Assembly: GCA_025964685.1 (NCBI GenBank)
Contig: JAOPYG010000197.1
Span: 1-34,663, forward strand
Direction of reading: 5' to 3'
Source of the DNA: Actinoallomurus sp.
Lineage (GTDB): Bacteria; Actinomycetota; Actinomycetes; Streptosporangiales; Streptosporangiaceae
Length of the DNA: 34,663 bases
Below are positions 31,317 through 34,663 of the stretch, in pieces (position 1 is the stretch's first letter; each line of letters starts with the position of its first letter). The translations under genes were made by a program, and so were the position numbers. The notes beneath the pieces were generated by a model. That model had not been told where the DNA came from, made no database searches, and saw only the letters and a list, made by a program, of their open reading frames with translations.

Positions 31317-32384
31317 GTGAGTCTGCTGGGCTGGCCCCTGCTGGTCGCGTCGATCACGCTCGCGCTGGGAGGTCCGGCGGCGTGCGTCTTCTTCTGGGGA
31401 CGCGTACGTGGCCTGGGCGCGTTTCCCGCACGACTTTCACTGATCCTCGTATGCCAGATCACCGCGATCCTCGCGGTGGGCGTCGGCATCAACGACCATT
31501 TTCAGTTCTTCGCCTCCTGGAGCGACCTGTCGGGGCATAACGCCGTGAACTCCCCCATCGAGCAGGCGAACGGTGGGGACCAGCCGCGGTCGCGCTCGCT
31601 GTCCCAGCGGCTGCGCAACGATTTTCGCCCCTCCGGGGGGAAGGACGTTCTGGAGGCCACGCTCGCCGGGGCCAAATCCGGCATTCGCAGCAAGGTGTGG
31701 GTGTGGTTGCCGCCGCAATACCGCCAGCACCCACAGCGGCGTTTCCCGGTGGTGGAGTTGTTCACGGGTTTCCCGGGCACGCCGGGCGCCTGGTTCCATG
31801 TCATGCAGGGGCCCAAGAAGCTGGAGCAGGCCGTGACGAACGGGGCCGCGCAGCCGTACATCCTGGTCGCACCGACGATCACCGTGCAACCGGGCCACGA
31901 CACCGAGTGCATCGACATCCCACGCGGCCCGAAGGTCGCCACCTGGCTGACCGATGACATCCGGCGCATCGTCCTCCAGAACTTCCGTGCGCTGCCCGAC
32001 CGCGACGCCTGGGGAACGATGGGCTACTCCACCGGCGGATACTGCGCCGCCAAGCTGCCGGTTCAGTATCCACGGCTGTTCCGCGCCGGGGTCAGTCTCG
32101 CCGGATACTTCTCCCCGTCCACTTCCGCGCTGGCGAAGCTGCCGGGCGAGAACCTGCCCGTCCTGATGCGGCAACGGCGTCCAGGCGTCGACCTGCTCCT
32201 CGCGGCCAGCCGGCAGGACCCCGGCACCGCCGCCGCCATCCAGACCATTGTCAAGGCGGCGCAGCCGCCAACGCTCGTCTACACGTACCTGGTGCCGCAC
32301 GGCGGCCACAACACCGGTGTCTGGACGGCCATGCTGCCCAAATGCTTCCAGTGGCTGACCACGGAGCTGGCCCGTGCGCGCTGA
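31317..32384 (+). CDS. Membrane-anchored PF00756-type esterase (alpha/beta hydrolase)
   Basis: 355 aa. Two N-terminal membrane segments (about residues 3-27 and 38-58) are followed by an extracytoplasmic esterase domain starting near VWVWLPPQY (128-136). The nucleophile elbow is GYSTG (Ser238) and the catalytic His is in HGGHNTGVW; the acid is not certain. This is the esterase D/antigen 85 superfamily, but no mycolate system is implied. GTG 31317 follows GGGGGG by about 6 nt; an upstream in-frame ATG at 31266 lies before this ribosome site. The 250 bp before it hold no gene and no clear promoter. It is paralogous to the gene at 32602. Confidence 0.85.
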   Translation: MSLLGWPLLVASITLALGGPAACVFFWGRVRGLGAFPARLSLILVCQITAILAVGVGINDHFQFFASWSDLSGHNAVNSPIEQANGGDQPRSRSLSQRLRNDFRPSGGKDVLEATLAGAKSGIRSKVWVWLPPQYRQHPQRRFPVVELFTGFPGTPGAWFHVMQGPKKLEQAVTNGAAQPYILVAPTITVQPGHDTECIDIPRGPKVATWLTDDIRRIVLQNFRALPDRDAWGTMGYSTGGYCAAKLPVQYPRLFRAGVSLAGYFSPSTSALAKLPGENLPVLMRQRRPGVDLLLAASRQDPGTAAAIQTIVKAAQPPTLVYTYLVPHGGHNTGVWTAMLPKCFQWLTTELARAR

Positions 32385-32388
32385 CGAA

Positions 32389-32568
32389 ATGACGACACGC
32401 GAGGTGGAGGCGGCCATCGGCCCGGACCTGACCGGGCTGCTCCGGCGACCGGCCGCCCTGCTCATCGGTGTCGCCGTGCTGCTGGTGGCGGTCCAGCTCG
32501 CCGTGGTGGTCCGGTACAGCGGCCTGGGCTTCGGTCTACCTTCCACACCCTGGTACCGGCCGCCATGA
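32389..32568 (+). CDS. Small single-pass membrane protein between the esterases
   Basis: 59 aa from ATG 32389 (an overlapping GTG at 32374 would give 64). The N-terminus MTTREVEAAIGPDLTGLLRR is hydrophilic, followed by one membrane segment (about residues 22-42, ALLIGVAVLLVAVQLAVVV) and a short tail ending in PWYRPP. It has normal high GC at third positions, so it looks like a real gene. Not a recognised family. It lies 4 bp after one esterase and 33 bp before the next, suggesting an operon and perhaps a structural or coupling role. Confidence 0.6.
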   Translation: MTTREVEAAIGPDLTGLLRRPAALLIGVAVLLVAVQLAVVVRYSGLGFGLPSTPWYRPP

Positions 32569-32601
32569 GGCCCCTGGTCATACTCGCAAAGGAGCGGTCC
32601 G

Positions 32602-33588
32602 GTGGCTGACCGGCACATGTCGCGAAAGGCGATCGCGCTGGTGGCCGCGCTGTGGCTGGCCGGTTGCGGATCCGCCTCGCATCCGGGGACGACGACTCTG
32701 ATGACTCCTGGCACGAAGACTGGCGGGCCCGCAGCGAGAACGCGACACGGCGCTGCGGTGTCGATGCCGACCGGCCCCGCGGCGCGTTTCAGGGTCGCTC
32801 GCCGGACCTCGGCCGGGCCGATCTTCCTCACGTCGTTGAAGGGCGTCAGGTCCGGCGTGACCGGCAAGGTCTGGGTCTGGCTGCCGCCGCAATACCACGA
32901 CCCGCGGTACGCTCGCATGGGCTTTCCGGTGATCACCCTTTACACGGGCGGTAGCGGGGCCGGTTACAACTACTGGTCCGATCCGAAGATCATTCCGACC
33001 CAGGCGGATGACGTGCGCCTGGCCAAGGAGGGTCGGGCCTATCCGTTCATCATGGTGATGCCCATCCTGCAGCCGTCCGCGCGCGAGGACACCGAGTGCA
33101 GCGACGTCCCAGGACATCCCAAGATGGGCACGTGGATGGCCGAAGACGTACCCGCCTTCATACGCGCCAACTTCCGAACGCTGACGAGCCGGGATGGGTG
33201 GGGAACGGCCGGCGCGTCATCCGGGGCCTTCTGCGCCATCAAAATGGCCGCCGACCAGCCCGGTACGTACAAGGCGGCCGTCTCATGGGGCGGCTACTTC
33301 GAACCCGAGACCGGCCTGAGCTGGGCCGAGGAGGGCCGGCTGGCCAACAGTCCGGACCGCACCCTCCAGCGCACGCGGCCCGAGATCCGGTTGCTGCTCC
33401 TCGCGGGCGGCGCCCCCCACGTACGCACGGATGTGCAGGCGATGACCGCGCTGACAAAGGTGATCAGACCGCCCACCGTCGCCACGACGTACGTTCAGCC
33501 GAACGGTCTGCACCGGACCGTGGACCTGCGGGGACTTGTGCCGAAGATTCTTGAGTTCCTCACAAGGAACATGCAGGGACCCGCGTGA
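32602..33588 (+). CDS. Esterase lipoprotein, PF00756 type
   Basis: 328 aa. The lipoprotein signal peptide ends in LAGC with Cys22 the lipidated residue; a linker (about 25-75) precedes the esterase domain with VWVWLPPQYHD (90-100). The nucleophile elbow reads GASSG (Ser206), and the His lies in PNGLHRTV, where the paralogue has PHGGHNTG, so the His context has changed. EDTECSDVPGHPK parallels HDTECIDIPRGPK in the upstream gene, confirming paralogy. GTG 32602 has AAGGAG 7 nt upstream. Probably co-transcribed with 31317-32568; a membrane-facing deacylase or acyltransferase is the broad guess. Confidence 0.85.
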   Translation: MADRHMSRKAIALVAALWLAGCGSASHPGTTTLMTPGTKTGGPAARTRHGAAVSMPTGPAARFRVARRTSAGPIFLTSLKGVRSGVTGKVWVWLPPQYHDPRYARMGFPVITLYTGGSGAGYNYWSDPKIIPTQADDVRLAKEGRAYPFIMVMPILQPSAREDTECSDVPGHPKMGTWMAEDVPAFIRANFRTLTSRDGWGTAGASSGAFCAIKMAADQPGTYKAAVSWGGYFEPETGLSWAEEGRLANSPDRTLQRTRPEIRLLLLAGGAPHVRTDVQAMTALTKVIRPPTVATTYVQPNGLHRTVDLRGLVPKILEFLTRNMQGPA

Positions 33589-33855
33589 TAGACGAGTACC
33601 CAGGTCCCGTCGCCGGGACAAAACGTTCGAACTCCCGCAGAAAGAGCAAGGCGGTCTGCCCCGTGCTCGGCGTAGGTCACCCACCCACCGACGCGGAAGG
33701 TCGCCGCGCTCGGTCGCCGGGGCGTGCGGGATACGAGCCGGTCAGGCCCGGACGCCAACCCGGGCCGCGAACGCGCGCAGCCCTGGCAGCGTTTCGCGCC
33801 GGTCGACGCGCAGCAGGTCGGCAGTCATTCGGCGGACCGGAGGCCGGTAGCGTAC

Positions 33856-33900
33856 TTCGGCGGGCGCGGCACGTTCGGCGGGCGCGGCACGTTCGGCGGC
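33856..33900. repeat. 18-bp tandem repeat, 2.5 copies
   Basis: TTCGGCGGGCGCGGCACG occurs at 33856-33873 and 33874-33891 exactly, followed by a half copy. Likely slippage in a non-coding stretch. Confidence 0.85.
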
Positions 33901-33905
33901 GAGCA

Positions 33906-33934
33906 GAGCCCCCATCGCTCAGCGGTGGGGGCTC
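33906..33934. terminator. Strong hairpin, probable terminator
   Basis: A 13-bp stem (left GAGCCCCCATCGC, right GCGGTGGGGGCTC, one G-T pair) closes a 3-nt loop. It is placed to end the esterase transcript and/or the oppositely transcribed tRNA. There is no T-tract. Confidence 0.65.
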
Positions 33935-33983
33935 ACTTACGTCACTATGTGGGGACGACTTCCGTCACTACCCCCGAGGTGAG

Positions 33984-34066
33984 TGGGCGAGGAGGGATTT
34001 GAACCCTCACATCCTTTCGGACACACGGACCTGAACCGTGCGCGTCTGCCGTTCCGCCACTCGCCC
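33984..34066 (-). tRNA. tRNA-Leu (anticodon CAG)
   Basis: 83 nt. Acceptor stem GGGCGAG pairs with CTCGCCC and the discriminator is A; the anticodon loop TTCAGGT gives CAG, reading CUG, the most used Leu codon here. The T arm has GGGTTCAAATCCC and a long variable arm (GTCC-GAAA-GGAT type) marks a class II tRNA-Leu. CCA is not encoded. A TAACCT -10-like element lies about 15 nt upstream on the minus strand. Confidence 0.97.
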
Positions 34067-34139
34067 GTGGCGTGTCAGAGGTTAGCACCACCCGAGCGCT
34101 GGTCGGAACTCGGTTGCTTCATGCGAACCAACGCACGGA

Positions 34140-34173
34140 TACGATCGTCTAGCAGTGGAGAAGGGAGGTGCAC
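34140..34173 (+). promoter_or_regulatory. fhaA -10 candidate and ribosome site
   Basis: TACGAT (34140-34145) is a plausible -10; GGGAGG at 34163-34168 lies 5 nt before GTG 34174 and fixes the start. Confidence 0.5.
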
Positions 34174-34663
34174 GTGGGTGTCCTACAGCGCTTCGAGCGC
34201 CGGCTCGAAGGCATGGTGGAGGGTGCTTTCGCTCGGGCTTTCAAGTCGGAGCTGCAACCCGTCGAGGTGGCCAGCGCCATCCAGCGTGAGATGGACGAGC
34301 GCGCCGCCATCGTTGCGCAGGGTCGCACGCTGGTACCGAACGACTTCGTCGTCGAGATCTCGCATCCCGACGGCGAACGCCTCGCGGTCTACGCCGACAG
34401 CCTGAGCCAAGAACTCGCCAATCTCGCTCGTGAGCACGCGAAGGAACAGGGGTACTCCTTCGTGGGCCCGGTACGCGTCCGGTTCGAGAACGCCGACGAC
34501 CTGCGTACGGGCATGTTCCGGATCCGTTCCGGCGTGATCCGTGGATCGACCGTCGAGGGCGGTGAGATCCGCCAGCCGATGAGCGACATGCCGCCACCGG
34601 AGCGCGGGTTCTCCGGGGGACGGCCGCGGCTTCTGGTCAGCACCGAGGGCCAGGAAAGCCACA
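34174..34663 (+). CDS. fhaA: FhaA-type DUF3662/FHA protein (5' part, cut by window edge)
   Basis: The first 163 residues are visible. The N-terminal DUF3662 domain (GVLQRFERRLEGMVEGAFARAFKSELQPVEVASAIQREMD, then VPNDFVVEISHPDGERL) is diagnostic; the FHA phosphothreonine-binding domain should follow beyond the window, and RPRLLVSTEG at the edge may lead into it. In actinobacteria FhaA interacts with Ser/Thr kinases and peptidoglycan or division machinery and heads the fhaA-fhaB-pstP-rodA-pbpA-pknAB locus near oriC. The neighbouring tRNA-Leu, divergent here, is a known companion of this locus in mycobacteria. Confidence 0.93.
   Translation, partial: MGVLQRFERRLEGMVEGAFARAFKSELQPVEVASAIQREMDERAAIVAQGRTLVPNDFVVEISHPDGERLAVYADSLSQELANLAREHAKEQGYSFVGPVRVRFENADDLRTGMFRIRSGVIRGSTVEGGEIRQPMSDMPPPERGFSGGRPRLLVSTEGQESH

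Larger units (their letters stand above)
33589..33983. other. 395-bp non-coding region before tRNA-Leu
   Basis: No convincing gene: the open frames here lack family sequence and normal codon bias. It holds an 18-bp tandem repeat (33856-33900) and a strong hairpin (33906-33934) ahead of the tRNA 3' end. Confidence 0.6.

Noticed and set aside
33585..34034. 149-codon open frame between the esterase and fhaA
   Set aside because: It includes an 18-bp tandem repeat, a hairpin and the tRNA-Leu in antisense; no family sequence.
1..34663. CRISPR array, insertion sequence or prophage
   Set aside because: No regularly spaced repeats, transposase, integrase or phage structural gene is visible on either strand.

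Overview
This 34.7 kb window is chromosomal DNA of a very high-GC actinomycete. Codon third positions are strongly GC-biased, GTG starts are common, and the gene families are actinobacterial (DUF4446, DUF1918, DUF3662/FHA, GT87, MptB-like). The mix suggests a filamentous Streptosporangiales/Thermomonosporaceae-like organism, but the genus cannot be fixed from sequence alone. There is no prophage, transposase, CRISPR array or plasmid gene. It reads as ordinary chromosome with an accessory-flavoured middle and right part.

Layout. (1) 1-2.7 kb: serS (cut by the window edge), pheA and a DUF4446 gene. (2) 2.7-8.6 kb: a membrane-glycan block made of a GT87 polyprenol-sugar transferase, a large membrane protein with an alkaline-phosphatase-like ectodomain, an MptB-like GT-C mannosyltransferase and a family 2 glycosyltransferase. 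(3) 8.6-13 kb: a STAS anti-anti-sigma factor, a small conserved protein preceded by a 7-codon upstream ORF, and two tandem secreted FG-GAP (integrin-like) proteins duplicated together with leader and terminator. (4) 13-19.3 kb: a probable glycan pathway under its own two-component system: a sugar-nucleotide SDR with a zinc-knuckle-like insert, a YunG-like protein, histidine kinase, response regulator and a partly collapsed membrane protein on one side; GT2, a DUF2064 transferase and a SAM methyltransferase on the other. Three 19-bp direct repeats lie between the two divergent arms. (5) 19.4-23.1 kb: small membrane protein, acyl-CoA synthetase, helix-hairpin-helix protein, arginine deiminase. 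(6) 23.1-25.6 kb: RsbW-like ATPase and a PAS-GAF-PAS histidine kinase. (7) 25.7-29.7 kb: a TPP riboswitch controlling a CytX-type hydroxymethylpyrimidine transporter, a rhodanese, an SSI-like lipoprotein, an Fpg/Nei glycosylase and the thiamine-salvage enzyme TenA. (8) 29.7-33.6 kb: DUF1918, a CapA-like protein with aberrant codon usage, and two tandem extracytoplasmic esterases around a one-TM protein. (9) tRNA-Leu(CAG) and the start of fhaA.

The most unexpected pattern is regulatory. At least eight genes (serS, GT2 at 8594, STAS, SDR, GT2 at 17473, arcA, fpg, tenA) carry a -10-like hexamer (seven fit TAnnnT, tenA has GACACT) exactly 7 nt before the start codon and no Shine-Dalgarno, the geometry of leaderless mRNAs. 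A few more have 6 nt. Genes with clear ribosome sites (4031, FG-GAP pair, DUF1918, fhaA, esterase lipoprotein) form a separate class. The best candidate for an undescribed system is the 13-19.3 kb two-component-linked glycan cluster, whose two forward transcripts start from near-twin promoters (TAGCGT-7-ATG) and share repeat sequence upstream.
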